NCBI GenBank assembly: GCA_015143295.1
Contig: CM026551.1
Coordinates: 46,426,034 to 46,490,033 of the forward strand
Reading direction: 5' to 3'
From: Tetracentron sinense
Taxonomy: Eukaryota; Streptophyta; Magnoliopsida; Trochodendrales; Trochodendraceae
Length of the DNA stretch: 64,000 bases
Below the pieces are notes generated by a model, which made no database searches, was not told the origin of the DNA, and saw nothing but the letters and a program-made list of their open reading frames with translations. Made by a program: the position numbers and the translations under genes. Shown here piece by piece: positions 1 to 11,999 of this stretch (position 1 is its first letter; the number at the start of each line of letters is the position of its first letter).

Positions 1-540
1 AGAAAGATCCCAACAATATAACGAAGCAAATTGAGAAAATCATCAAATATCTTGACCATAGGTGTAAAAGTAACTTACACATTCCCAAATTGGACAAATT
101 GTATTTTGCTAAGGGGTGGTGTCATCAAAGACCAGGAACGCTAGAAAAGATTATCCGTGAAGGCAAAAACCATTGAACTAGTGAAACATTCTTAATTTTG
201 AGGTTGCCTCATCAGGTTTTATGTTGGACTCTCAGTGACTTGCTATATTCTGCAACAGTGCATGCTAAGAGCCAATCAGTGAAAGAAGAGAAGGATTCAA
301 AAGGAAAATAAATAAATGTGAGGAATGTCATGATAATTTCTTTCATTTTTATTTATTTTGGGGGGGTACTAAATTAATGGAAAATTCACTGGATTCGGGT
401 TGAAGTTTTCGAGCCACGGATAGGGTTTCCTCAACCCCTTTATAATCGGATTAGGCTTCAAGGACCTGTATGGTTATAATATCTAATAAAATTATTGATA
501 GTTATACTTATACATATATCTATATACAGTATATATAGCG
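1..540. other. Intergenic stretch with no recognisable gene
   Basis: AT-rich sequence with no open frame of note and no domain I recognise. It ends in a TA-rich run (about 505-535) just before the first caulimovirid coding remnant. The left edge of the viral fossil probably lies between about 360 and 540, but no terminal repeat marks it. Confidence 0.5.
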
Positions 541-582
541 AAAGATGGGTGAATAGCTAAGGGGATAGACTCTTTCTAATTC

Positions 583-2215
583 ATGGAATCTGCACGTCTT
601 TCAACTTCATCTACTTCTAGTTTATCTAGTTCACCCTCTTTCCGCAATTCTACTTCTTCTAAATTACATTATTTATATGAAATAGAATATCAACCAGAAG
701 ATGTTCAAGTTCCTCCTACATCTTATCCTGTTGTCCCTATAGTATTTATGGTCATGTGTAAGAAAATAGAGTCACAAAATCCATAAAAAAATTAGTTGGT
801 CTACATACTACTAAGTCTGTTAAAGAATACGTTCAAGTGTCTAAGTTTGATCAATTCCAAATCCCTGCATCTGATCAAGAATCCTTCTACACCCTCTCTC
901 TACCTCGAGAGCTTATTATCCCATGGATACAAGACGGATACACCCATCTGCACTTTGTTGCTATAAATTAGCCTTAACCTTTCATGGAAGAAAAGGTCTC
1001 CCTGTTGTCTTCCGGATTGCCCTGTTAGACTCAAGGTTTAAGGAATACCAACATGCCACTATCGGAACAGTTCAAACTACACTCAATTCAAGCACGGTAT
1101 TCATTACCCTTTTCCCCAATTTTAATATATCTCTACGAGATCCTCATCTTGTAGATGCGCTTAAGGTCCAAATACAAATAGATGGTGCTCCTTTGATATC
1201 AACCACTTATGCAGCCACCCTTCATTATCAAATGGCTTATCGACTTCAAAATCATGCCTTTGATATGATGGTTCCAGACTTTGCTCGCACTGATGATGCA
1301 CTTATGATCAAAGTTGACGCCGGCAAAGTACCGCAATGTACTTATGTTCCTCGCCAACTTAGTACGTCTGAATTAACCTCTTTATTCCCACTTAAATGGA
1401 TTACTCATTATAAATCTATTCATAATGAACACAAACCGGTTCACTCAGACAGATCTATATTCATCAGATACTCAGATGGTACTGTGGAAACACAGTTCTT
1501 ATCCACTACATCTAGTGATACTCCATCAGTCTTCACTACTCCTTTACCCGCGATAGCTAATTCAAGTGATACCTCATCGGTTTTCACTACTGCTCTACCT
1601 GTTACATCTACACAGATGCTGCTAACTCCAGAAGGAACAAGAGTTTCCAAAACTTTTCATATCCCATGTGATATTTGTACGTGTGACGATTGTCTTTCGT
1701 ATGATTCCGATGAATACGATATAATCCCTCTTAAACCTGGTATTCGGAAGAAAACATCTCAACAACTTCTTCAAGAAAGATATGAAGCAGGAGATCCCGA
1801 AGTTGGCCTTCTTGGCCATCCCTCTGGCAAATTTGACTTTTATGTTCTTTACTCTAAGTCAAGTAAACCACCTGATTTACCAAGAATTCCACCCCATCCG
1901 CCAGATCCTCCATCTCCACCTAAGCCTTCTCCTATACCAGTAACAACACCTCTGTCACCTTACTACCAAAAAGCTCTTAAGCTACTCCCTCTTTCACATT
2001 CCAATGAACTTCTAATGAAATGTAAGTTATCAGAAACTTCAAGTGATTCTATGGATCGTACTATTCAACTTCCTGAAATTAATATGTTTCAACCCTCTTC
2101 GGCTACCTATCCTCCAGACTTTCCACCTTTAGCTGATTTTTCCTATCCTCAATCAAATGAACAACATACATGGAAAATCAAACCTACTCATGGAAAAACA
2201 ATTACTGCTGCTTAA
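583..2215 (+). pseudogene. Caulimovirid fossil: N-terminal leader, movement-protein domain and following region
   Basis: The part from about 820 to 1310 carries the 30K-type movement-protein core. Phrases such as LTFHGRKGLPVVFRIALLD and VFITLFPNFNISLRDPHL are hallmarks of caulimovirid cell-to-cell movement proteins, which form tubules through plasmodesmata. Upstream is a serine-rich leader. Downstream is a low-complexity stretch with a duplicated SVFTT motif (about 1530-1600), a short Cys/Asp patch near 1670-1700 and a proline-rich hinge near 1880-1950. It is a fossil and is not expected to make a working protein. Confidence 0.8.
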
Positions 2216-3720
2216 GCTTCTCTGAATTGGCAAGCAGAAAACTCTCGCCATCAGAATATTACACTCCATTCCCTCCTTGAAAATCAAAAGACTCTAACCT
2301 CTTCCATATCTCAGTATTTCAGTAATACTGATATCCTAATTCAACATTGTCAAGGTCAGATTTCTCTCTTAAGATCTGAAATATATCAAATCACCTCTTA
2401 TATCAAAGATTTAAATTATCAATGGCAATTGATGAATCCAAAGATTTCTCCATTAACTCATCTTGAATCTCAACTCAGATCTCTAGAACAATCTCGACAG
2501 GACGAACGGGAACGTAGTTACTATCAACACCTACGTACTCCTCCTCCACCGACTTTTGCATCTAGTTTACCTCCAGGACTTACCTATCAACCGCCACCTA
2601 GGTACACAGCTCCTAGTCATATGAATATGCAACCTTTGGTATTCGATACTAACAATAATCCTTTTAGATCAAATCCCTGGATTTTTACAGCCTCTACATC
2701 ACCTACTGTATTACCCTTACCTCCAGTACCCACTAGGTCTTTACCCTTACCATCTACTGTAACACCCGTAGCAACTTTACCTCCCATGGTAACACCCGTA
2801 GCAACTTTACCACCCATGGTAACACCTGTAGCAACTCAGAGTCAACCACTTTATACCACGACTCCACCATATGTTCCAAGTGACCCTGTTATTGGTGCTT
2901 CCTCTTCCGAACCACCTTTTTCCCTTCTCTTCGAAAAGGATCAACCTAATCCCATAGCATCATTTCTAAAGAACTTAACTACACCAGTAGAACCTGAATT
3001 TTCCAGCTTCTCTTACAGACACTGATCGTCATTCTACCACATCTAAAACAGATGATGACACTACTTCATCTGATACATCCCAGATTGTCCCTCTAACCTT
3101 TATGATGGACACCCCTGATCTCGATGATCCTTATATTGAAGAACCTTCTGATCCTCCAGATATCCCACCTAATCTTAGGATCCCTCATCCAGATGTTAAA
3201 AGATTCTTCACTTTAGATGACATCCCTCCATCCAAATAGCGTGAACGCTTATTCGAAATATTTGCTTGGTGCAATACTGAATTCCATATTCCTAGTACTA
3301 CTGTGAGTATGGTAATTGATAAATTAGTCACTCGCCTGAATGGTCGTCTTCGTGAATGGTATAACAGTTTTGGTGAATACAGACAAATTCAGTTTCATCA
3401 ACTTACTACCCTTGATGCTGTCTTATCCACCATCCATCAGGAATTTATCGGATCTTCTCTTCATCACACAGAGAAATGCGTGATGAATTCCTTAAAATGA
3501 AATGTTGCTCTTATCAACGTTCTGATTTAGAAAAGCATTATGATCGAATGTCCAAACAATTCTACATACTCAATGGTATGGTCGATGTTAATCTCAAAGA
3601 GGCTTTTCTAGCTTCTTTACCAGAACCTCTTGGTAATAACACCACTACAATTATGAATACAAAACGTATTGCTCCAACAAGCTTCTCTTGGTGAAATTTT
3701 CCAGTTTACTCTTCAAGCTC
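2216..3720 (+). pseudogene. Caulimovirid fossil: coiled-coil and coat-protein region
   Basis: After a glutamine/serine-rich helical stretch (about 2220-2530, coiled-coil-like) comes a proline-rich linker with a 30-bp unit repeated in tandem (about 2758-2840, protein repeat VTPVATLPPM). The region from about 3040 to 3700 is acidic and then coat-like, ending before a lysine-rich tract. Position between movement protein and zinc knuckle matches the capsid of petuvirus-like genomes. No single signature residue proves it, so the coat assignment rests mainly on order. Confidence 0.6.
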
Positions 3721-3959
3721 TAGAAACCCTGTGTAATCAGACAACTTTCTTTTGAAATTTCGAGTCTATTGGAAAAAAGATTCAATCTACTTGTGATAAA
3801 ACTTATTTGTCTATCAAATGTGATAAACATAACTGTTCTTGCTCCTCTTGTGCTTCTAAACCATCCAAATCTCATAAATATAAGTTTCACAAGAAGCTTT
3901 CTAAACGTCATTCTACTCGTCCTCCAGACGAAAATCCAAAGCCTCATCGCTTTAAGAAG

Positions 3960-4080
3960 AAACGCAAATGAAAATACTTACGCAAGAAAAAAGTTAAAGG
4001 CAAAACATCTTCTTGATGTTATCTTTGCAACAAGTTTGGTCACTTCGCTAAGAATTGTCCCAACCGGGATAAAAGTGTGA
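3960..4080 (+). pseudogene. Caulimovirid fossil: CCHC zinc knuckle of the coat protein
   Basis: A basic tract is followed by the pattern C-Y-L-C-N-K-F-G-H-F-A-K-N-C (about 4018-4060), a CX2CX4HX4C zinc knuckle. In caulimovirids this nucleic-acid-binding motif sits at the C-terminal end of the coat protein. An acidic patch follows before the protease. Confidence 0.8.
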
Positions 4081-4339
4081 AACTCTTACAGCAAATTGCT
4101 ACATATGCTGCTGATGAATCAGACTTCTCTGATGTTGAATCAGTATTTTCTCTTGATGAGGAGTTTTCACCTGCAACTATTCTCGCTATTGGATACTCTA
4201 GTAGTGATGATGAACCACCAGTTCACAGTTCTACGCTCCTTTATGAGCAGTATGCAAATATTGGCATTGACGACTTTAGTATACCTCAGGTATACACTAT
4301 ACAAGCACTATATCGGTTACTTCTACTCAACCAATCCCT

Positions 4340-4648
4340 ATGGCCCAAGTTCAGATCCTTACAGATCATTATTTCAGACCTATTCCTGCCATAGCCTTTT
4401 TTGATACTAGTGCTTCTCAATCTATCCTTCATCCTGATATTCTCCCTAAAGAATATTGGAAACCTCATAAACAAGTTTTTCGTGTTGTCAATGGTGAACG
4501 TTTCATTATTGATAAAATCAGTAAACCCATATTGGTTAAACTCTTCCCAAACCTGACCATTAAACACCAATTTCTTGGTTCTAGCTTTCCCGGCAAAGAT
4601 CTTTTAATTGGCTTCGATATCCTCCATAAATTCAGAAATTTACGTTGA
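4340..4648 (+). pseudogene. Caulimovirid fossil: retropepsin-like aspartic protease
   Basis: The segment reads IPAIAFFDTSASQSILHP, the active-site strand of a pepsin-fold retroviral protease. A hydrophobic flap region follows, ending in LLIGFDIL, the typical second motif of caulimovirid proteases. The family processes the viral polyprotein. The domain lies between zinc knuckle and reverse transcriptase as expected. Confidence 0.75.
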
Positions 4649-4888
4649 TCAGACAAAGGACTTTCTCATAAACAAAACTTCCTTACCTGGTCCCAAATTC
4701 CTAATCTTCACTTATCCGAACCTTTTGATCCTATCAAAACCAAACTCATAAGTGACTGTTGTGCTTATTCTCATTCCGAATTCCTCAAGAAACACCATAC
4801 ACCATTATGGACCAACTCAACCTTCTTCGTTCATCTTCCCTTCAAAAAGAATGAAGATATTAATCCTACAAAAGCCAGTCATCGTGGT

Positions 4889-6130
4889 ATGAATCCAGAA
4901 CATCTTGATCTTGCAACCCAAGAATTATCTCAACTCCTAACCGAAGGTCTCATTGAACCCACTTCATCTTCATGGGCTTGCGAAGCTTTCTATGTCAATA
5001 ATCATGCTGAACAAAAACGCAATAAACTTCGTCTTGTCATAAATTATCAACCTTTAAATTGTTTTCTTGTCGATGAAAAATTTCCCCTTCCTATGAAACA
5101 TAGTTTATTCCAGCATCTTTCTCATGCTCGAGTCTTTTCTAAGTTTGATTTAAAAGCTGGATTTTGGCAACTTGGTATTCACCCTGACGATCGACCCAAA
5201 ACAGCCTTTTGTATTCCTGATAACCATTACCAATGGACAGTTATGCCTTTTGGTTTAAAAAACGCTCTTAGTTGTTTTCAAAAGGCCATGATTACAATTT
5301 TCCAACCCATTCTAGCAAACGCCCTCATTTACATTGATGATATCCTTCTCTTTTCTGCAGATGCCTCTTCTCACACTCACCTTCTTCAACAATTCTATGA
5401 TATTCTCATAAATTATGGTATTATGCTTTCTGAAAAGAAGATGCTTCTTGGACAAACTTCTATTGAGTTCCTTGGCACTACTAATACTAATGGCAAATAT
5501 GTTCTTCAGCCCCACATTGGTCAGTCTCTTTTGGATTTCCCTGATGTCTTACCAAATGTTAAAACTATCCAACAGTTTCTTGGTTTAGTTAATTATATGG
5601 CTGATTACATTCCTCATATTTCCCATCAAAGGTCTCTTCTTTCTAAATTACTTCGAAAGAATTCTCCTCCTTGGTCTTCCAGTCATACAAATACTGTTCA
5701 AATCCTTAAGCAGAAAGCTCAATGTCTTCCTCTTCTTCAAATACCTAGCAATGGAAATCGCATCCTTCAAACTGATGCTAGTGATGAATTTTGGGGTGCA
5801 GCCCTTTTTGAAGATATCAATGGTCATAGATCTTTATGTGGTTATAAAAGTGGATCTTTCAAATCTTCTGAATTACATTACCATTCTACCTTCAAAGAAA
5901 TCTTGGCTGTCAAACATGGCATTGAGAAATTCCAGTTCCATCTTCTTGGTCATCATTTTCTTATTGAAATGGATATGCCCTCTTTTCCTAAAATGTTAAC
6001 TTTCAAACAAAAAATGTTACCTAATCCTCAGTTACTTCGTCGGGCAAATTGGTTTTCCCAATGGAATTTTACTGTCAAACATATCCAAGGCAAACATAAT
6101 GTTCTTGCTGATTTTCTCTCTCACAAACCT
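4889..6130 (+). pseudogene. Caulimovirid fossil: reverse transcriptase and RNase H
   Basis: Reverse transcriptase motifs appear in order: RLVINYQPLN, FSKFDLKAGFWQL, VMPFGLKNALSCFQ and the catalytic YIDDILLFS, then EFLG in the thumb. RNase H begins at LQTDASDEFWGAALFE (about 5765) and ends near HIQGKHNVLADFLS (about 6085-6120), with the spaced acidic residues of the family. The family copies the pregenomic RNA into DNA in the cytoplasm. This is the best-preserved segment of the fossil and the strongest support for Caulimoviridae rather than an LTR element. Confidence 0.9.
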
Positions 6131-6960
6131 CCTATGTCCAAAATTCTTGCTGCACCTCTATGTGTTTATCCTTTAGAATCAATTACTCATCTTCCTCTTG
6201 ATGTTCAGGATACTATTATCAAATTTCTCCAAGCTAAACGTGGTACGCAACATTATAAAGCTTTTCTTGAATCTACTATCTTCCAAAATGGAACAGTATT
6301 CAGATGTCTCCCACATCCTGATTATCCCTTCTTGGCTCCTTATACTATTCGAAATTTCTATCAGTTTCCTAAAGAGGCTCTTTGTTTTCTCTGGTATCTT
6401 TTCGAAGTTTATACCATTGCATTTATCTTTGATATTCCTCGACTATTCGCCTACATCAATCAATGTCAGATTAATCATGATATGAGTCGGGAACATTTAA
6501 ACTTAGCTTCGTGGTTGAAATGGTTTTACCCCCTCTCGCAGTGGACGACATTACTTCAAACACATCATGCTCGATATGCTACTGTTACCTTTCCATCGAC
6601 CGACGGATTATATTCGTGCGAGCCCTGGCAGTTCTTTTATGATTCATAATCCTATTGCCACAATTGAGTCGTGGAATTGGTTTAACCTTGCGACCCATCA
6701 TTCTGAACATCCTACTGAATGGAATTATTTCTCTTGGATGATGTGTCGATCTAAAAATATCTCTCCTTTAGATATTCCAGCTAACATCAGAAGTTACCCT
6801 TTTGCTGATTCACAAGAACCTCTCTCCTAGCACTTGTTTCTCCTTTTGGATGACTTTTTTGATCGTAATGGCCCCCCTAGTTCTCCTGATGATTCTCCAC
6901 CTTTCGTCGAATGGGATGAATCTAAGGATGACTCTGATGTTGAACTTGTATAAAGCTTGT
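6131..6960 (+). pseudogene. Caulimovirid fossil: C-terminal tail of the polyprotein region
   Basis: Coding-like sequence continues after RNase H with aromatic-rich phrases (for example ASWLKWFYPLSQW near 6505-6545). Petuvirus- and florendovirus-like polyproteins have a similar extension of unknown role. No known domain is recognised in it. Confidence 0.55.
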
Positions 6961-7017
6961 AGATGGTTCATAAATGGTTCAAAATATCTCACAAAATCTA
7001 GATAACTCTCAAGTCAC

Positions 7018-7152
7018 GCCTGCCACAGTAACGCTACAGTGACCTTTGCTACAGTGATGTGAACAGTGACAATCTACAGTTGATGTAAATAGTGTGTGAA
7101 CAGTAGACCCGTGAGTCTACAGTTGTTGGCTTGTAATTTCTATAAATAAGGT
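7018..7152 (+). promoter_or_regulatory. Caulimovirid pregenomic-RNA promoter
   Basis: A clear TATA box (TATAAATA, 7141-7148) follows about 110 bp containing several copies of a CTACAGTGA / GAACAGT word. This matches the layout of 35S-type promoters that drive the terminally redundant viral RNA. Whether it is active today cannot be judged from sequence. Confidence 0.6.
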
Positions 7153-7388
7153 CATTCTCTTTGAGTTGAGGCATAACCGGGGTAATGTCCCGACCTCTCT
7201 TAGTGTTCTTCTGAGTGCTTTTAGTCTGCTTTTGTGTGCTTCTAGCCTAGCCAGGCTTCTGTACATCTTCTTCAATCAGTCTGTCAAAGGCTTCGGCCTC
7301 AGTCCACTGTAAGTACTACTTCTATGTATTAAAGTTTGTTTGCGTAGTTTGTTTATCTCTATCTCTTTATATCTCATCTCCCCAATTA

Positions 7389-7400
7389 TGGTATCAGAGC
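7389..7400 (+). promoter_or_regulatory. tRNA-Met primer-binding site of the caulimovirid
   Basis: TGGTATCAGAGC is complementary to the 3' end of plant initiator methionine tRNA, the minus-strand primer used by all caulimovirids. It lies about 240 bases after the TATA box, a normal distance. The sequence after it (to about 7890) would be the viral leader. Confidence 0.85.
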
Positions 7401-7904
7401 CTAACATGGCTCCTTGTTCGCAGAACATGATCGCTTAATTTAAGATCCTATCCCTGGATCTATTACCTTAGATGACTTTATTATCTTCCTGAGCATGGAT
7501 CTTTGTTGGCTCTTATTTCTCTACTGAGTACATTATTTTAATTTCTCAGTTTAGTATGAAGCATAGTCTCCCTGACCAGTATGCTCTGTGACTGCCACTT
7601 TACGTGGATCTTTGACATCAGAAAACGGGAGGTTGACTATCCGGCAGAACACTAGAAACTTAACTTAACATTAAGTACGGACCATCTTATAGCTTATGAG
7701 ATAAGTATAAACATCTGTGGGAAACATGATCAGTACGCACTAGAGAATGCCTAGACACTCCGAGGCCAGGAAAGTGTCATTAGGCCAGGAAAGTGTCGTT
7801 ATGTGGTCAAGGGCATGCGGTGTATGATCATGGGTTTCCCTGCCTATGTTTGTCAAACTCTTTCATTTCACTACTTTTGAAATAAGATATATGTATATAT
7901 TAAA

Positions 7905-8170
7905 TACAAACTTGGCTTATATAACAAATTTTGGACTCATTCATTAAAGACCAAATGACTCCAATGAGAATGGGTGAATTGGAGCAAGTTGAAGGTTCTA
8001 AATGGGTAAAGAGAAGGCAAAAAATGATATGGATGAAGATTGAGAGAAAAGATCTAACAAAAAAAGACTTAATTGAAGTTCTGACTTATAATTGAACGAA
8101 ATGGAGGAACTAGATTTATGTTGCTGACCCCAAGCATTTGGGATAAGGCATTGATGATGATGATAACTCT
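7905..8170 (+). mobile_element. RTE-type LINE, 3' end
   Basis: The end of an RTE-clade ORF can be read as VKRRQKMIWMKIERKDL and then VADPKHLG. This is the conserved plant RTE C-terminus, where a GRPK..W..V..DL phrase is followed by a VADPK tail. The copy ends in the usual TTGGGATAAGGC sequence and a GATGATGAT microsatellite tail at about 8150-8165. It is strongly 5'-truncated. Confidence 0.7.
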
Positions 8171-8433
8171 ATTATGAAGTCTAGAATACAACTACGGTTT
8201 TAAACTGCCCCATTTTCTTCCCATTCTCTCGTCTTCACATGTCTGCTGTTCACCACCACTTTGGACCGGTAGCCACACTCAACACCACCAAAGCAACATT
8301 CTTGCCCTCCCTCGCTCCTTCCCCACTTGAGGTCACTATCCCCTTTTAAATCTTCCCACCTCTCATTCTCTCATCTTCGTGATACATTAGGCAACGTATA
8401 AAATGGATGACCTAAGCCTCCATGGTTTCACAC

Positions 8434-8646
8434 TGTTGAATACTGTTTTGGTCTATTGTACCTCTGTGGTATAGTAGACCTTTAGGTGTTACTATGATAG
8501 AGTGTATGGTAATATTCATTTCTAGTATATACTCTAATGAATGAGAGAGAAGAGTTAAGCTCTCTATTCTTTCTTTTCCTATTCTCTTTCCTCTTCTCCT
8601 TCTAACTTCTTTCAAACCCTAACCCTAAGCTAAACTAATCATGTCA
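8434..8646 (+). repeat. Copia fossil: outer 5' LTR
   Basis: Starts TGTTGAATACTG and ends in GTCA, immediately followed by the primer site TGGTATCAGAGC at 8651-8662. It matches the copies at 8991-9220 and 25219-25455, with scattered substitutions and small gaps. Confidence 0.85.
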
Positions 8647-8990
8647 AACTTGGTATCAGAGCATCTCAACTCTCAAGATCTAAGGGGTCGTACGACCAAG
8701 GTATGGATAACCTAGCTTTTAATCTCATCTAATGAGCCTTGATGTGTAGGGATTTGCGGTATTGATTTCAGAATTTTTTGAGGCATGGAGATGAGGGTTT
8801 TGTGAAGTTAGTTGGTTGTGTTTGATCCATATAGGAAATCCGAAAACTTGGGGAAGGTCTCATGTTGATTGGTAGAATATTAAAGCTCCGATAAAGATTT
8901 TACTTACTAGTTATCATGAAAATGTGTTTTTTGGATTGTTTGGCAAATTTTTTAATGGCAATGTGCATGAAAGATGGTATTTGGTCTCTC

Positions 8991-9220
8991 TTGAATACTA
9001 TTTCGGTCTGTTGTACATCTATGGTATAGTAGACCTTTAGGTGTTACTATGATAGAGTGTATGGAGTAATGACATACTTGCAATATTCATTTCTAAATGT
9101 TTAGTATATAATCTAATGAATGAGAGAAGAGCTAAGCTCTCTATTCTTTCTTTTCCTATTCCCCTTCTTCTCTTTCTTCCTTCTTTCAAACCCTAACCCT
9201 AAACAAAACTAATCAAGTCA
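8991..9220 (+). repeat. Copia fossil: second, inner 5' LTR
   Basis: A second LTR with its own primer site (9225-9236) begins about 340 bases into the leader of the first unit. The leader sequences after both LTRs are homologous up to the phrase ending TGGTCTCTCTTGAA. The first three LTR bases are absent at the junction, where TTGAA is shared by leader and LTR. Confidence 0.8.
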
Positions 9221-9911
9221 AACTTGGTATCAGAGCATCTCAATATCTATATGGATAACTTAGCTTCTTCTCCCATCTAATGAGCCTTGATGTGTAAGGA
9301 TTTGTGGTATTGATTTCAGAATTTTTTGATGCATGGAGATGGGAGTTTGTGAAGTTAGTAGGTTGTATTTGATATAGGAAATCCGAAGATTTGGAGGAGG
9401 TCTCATGTTGATTGGTAGAATATTGAAGCTAAAGATTTTACTCACTAGTTAACGAGAAAATGTGTTTTTTGGATTGTTTGGCAAATTTTTTTAATGGCAA
9501 TGTGCATGAAAGATGGTATTTGGTCTCTCTTGAAGGTGACGTGCTAGTTGAGTGCCCCGTAAGTGTTCGAGGAAAGTTGTGTGAGAGTAAAAAGACTTCC
9601 ATGAAGGTGATGTGCAAGTTGGGTGCCCTCCAACTGTTTGAAAAAAGTTGTGTAAAGTTGGAAATGTTGTTTTAGGCCCTCTAAGGATTTGAAAAAAAAA
9701 ATGTGTCAAAGTGAAAAGTGTTCCATGAAGGTGATGTGCAAGTTGGGTGCCCTAAGTGTTTGAAGAAAGTTGAAAGAAGTTGGAAATGTTGTTTTGGGTT
9801 GTGTTTGTGTAAACCCTTTGTGTGAAGTTGGAAGTGTTGATTTGGATTGTATATCCATTTGTGGTGGTAGTTTAAGGACTTGATTTGTGTAAATTAGTCC
9901 CCTTGTAGTGC

Positions 9912-10720
9912 AATGGGTGACTCGAAAGTGAGCCAAGACTCTTCTAACCCTGTGACTAGTGGTGGGCAAGTGCACCTTGGACATGGCGATGCCCCAAATG
10001 TGTAAATCACCATCATTAAGTTGAATGGTACCAATTTCTTGGCATGGTCATAATCTGTTATGTTGTTTATGAAAGGAAAATGAAAGATGGGGTACTTGAG
10101 GGGTACCATTCTTATGCCTAAGGAGCCTGATAAGCCTTTTAACAAGTGGGAGGCAGAGAATGCAACTATCATGTCTTGGCTCCTTAACTCTATGTAGCCC
10201 GATATTAGCAGTAGCTACTTGTTCCTTTCCACGGCTAAGGAGATATGGAATGCTATCACCCAGACGTACTCGGATGTGGGGAATGGGGCTAGAGCATCTC
10301 CTAGTTGAGGCAGGGGGTAGCCCTCTTTCCACATACTACTCCACTCTTCGACGTCTATGGGAAGAGCTAGATCATTACTACTCCTTCCAGGCGAAGTGCA
10401 GTATCGATGTTGCCGCTCACAGGAAGCATATGGAAGATGGAAGATTGTTCAAGTTATTGGTGGGATTGAATCCCGAGTATGAGTAAGGTATGAGAAAGTC
10501 AGAGTTTAGTTAATGGGGAAGGAGCCACTTCTTGCCTTAACAGAGGCCTACTCATACCTGCACAAGGAGGAGAGACGTCGCAATGCAATGCTCAATCCTC
10601 CTCAGGAGAGGCCTACTCTATCCTTATGACACAGGACGGTAAAGGCAGTAGTCATGGTACTCAATGGCAAAGGCCGTTCTAGTACCTATAGTGATGAGAG
10701 TGCACTAGCTCTAAATGTCG
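9912..10720 (+). pseudogene. Copia fossil: gag region, left part
   Basis: Reads as a copia gag of the UBN2 type: a KLNGTNFLAW phrase, then GYLRGTILMPKEPDKPF and a helical segment with LNSM..DISSSYLFLSTAKEIW. The zinc knuckle of the same gag (CKHCGRPRHTKKIC) lies on the far side of the nested insertion near 21668-21710. Confidence 0.75.
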
Positions 10721-11909
10721 ATATTATTCGAATTGTCGAGCCATTGAAAAAGATATATCGGGGATATATCGTAAAATATATCGTTCAACGATGATTTTTG
10801 GAAAAAATGACAAAACAATTGAACAAAACATGGAATTTTGCAATGGAACTTTAGGAAATGTTAAAATAAATGTTAATACTTAATACACTTTTGATAATAA
10901 AAATATTAAAAAAAAATATGTACATAAGAGATGCAATGGGAAAGGGGAAAAAATGTGCGTTGACGACACAATGTATGATTGATTCATATTCCTAAATCAT
11001 TCATTTCTCGATCAATAATAAATTTATAATTTATAATAATACAAACATATATAATAATAATCCAACTCACCGCAAGAACTACAATCAAAACTAAAAGGAG
11101 TTATGCTAAGGCTCGTAGTCATCTCTATCCTAACTAGGCTGACGATAATACTGATTATCCATATATGTACAATACTATGCCCAGCTCATCACATTATGGT
11201 ACATTAATGAATACTCAAGTACTTAACATTGGTAGTCATCTGGTCCAAAATGTAGCAACACGCCCGTCGGTGGATACGGTGGGTACTACTGAGGCACAAC
11301 TATCACCGGCACTGGCAAATGAGGTTGTACACCTCTATACTCATATGGATGTGGCTCATACACTAATACATATCCATGTGGATATTGGTCCTCTGACTGT
11401 ATATAGCTATGCTCATGAGAGCATTTGAAAGTTGAAACTTTGACATAATCCCTAAAAGGCACTAAAATGCGGATTTTGTTCTTAAACTGGAAAGTTGACT
11501 TTTTACTCTTAAGGAATTTAGATCTAGGATAATTTTTATTGAATTCAAATGGGGTTGTAACCTAAAACCATTTACTTAAATGATATTTAATGTATAAAAA
11601 TTGTAAACAGAATTTGGCCATGTTTTATAGCTTAAAAACAGTATTTCCCAAAATATCGCACGATATCGACGATATATCATTGATATTGTACGATATGATG
11701 TAAAATTTATAATAACCCACATGTAAATACATCGTGGGGGTGCGATATCGATATCGACATTTCTTTTAATGTCCCTTACTTATAAAACATATATCGGAAA
11801 TATAGGACGATATATCGAAAATATTGGACGATATATCGGAGATATATCAAGGATATTTTATAAGAAACAAAATAAACGTGACAAATCTGTTTTATCTTGC
11901 GATATCGGA

Positions 11910-11918
11910 AATATCGAG
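11910..11918. repeat. MULE target-site duplication, left
   Basis: AATATCGAG, identical to 21617-21625. It lies in the ATATCG-rich end of element A1, so the MULE inserted into a GATATCG repeat. Confidence 0.95.
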
Positions 11919-11999
11919 GGGGTTTTTCCCTGATTGCCCCTCTAGTATGGGCTTCTTCCCTAAATATCCACAATTTGAAAACCCTTCTCTAAATGCCCC
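11919..11999. repeat. MULE left terminal inverted repeat
   Basis: Begins GGGGTTTTTCCCTGATTG and ends AAATGCCCC. Eighty of 81 positions match the inverse of 21536-21616; the single difference is C versus T in the GGGCTTCTT(C/T)CC segment. Confidence 0.95.

Larger units (their letters stand above)
541..7890 (+). mobile_element. Endogenous caulimovirid fossil (petuvirus/florendovirus-like)
   Basis: A virtually full-length copy of a plant pararetrovirus genome of about 7.3 kb. In order it shows a caulimovirid movement-protein domain, a proline-rich and coiled-coil coat/virion region, a CCHC zinc knuckle, an aspartic protease, a reverse transcriptase, an RNase H and a C-terminal tail. An intergenic promoter with a TATA box and a primer site for initiator tRNA-Met follow. 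The order, the protein similarity and the lack of an integrase or LTRs fit Caulimoviridae. The primer site lies near the 3' end, so the copy is circularly permuted, as expected for integration by end joining. It is broken, with roughly half a dozen or more disruptions. The domains are still easy to read, which suggests moderate age. Both edges are approximate. Genus assignment is by remembered similarity only. Confidence 0.87.

Noticed and set aside
10742-11918. ATATCG-rich sequence as a satellite or centromeric repeat
   Set aside because: The words are confined to the two ends of a ~1.2 kb element that recurs elsewhere in the window with defined borders.
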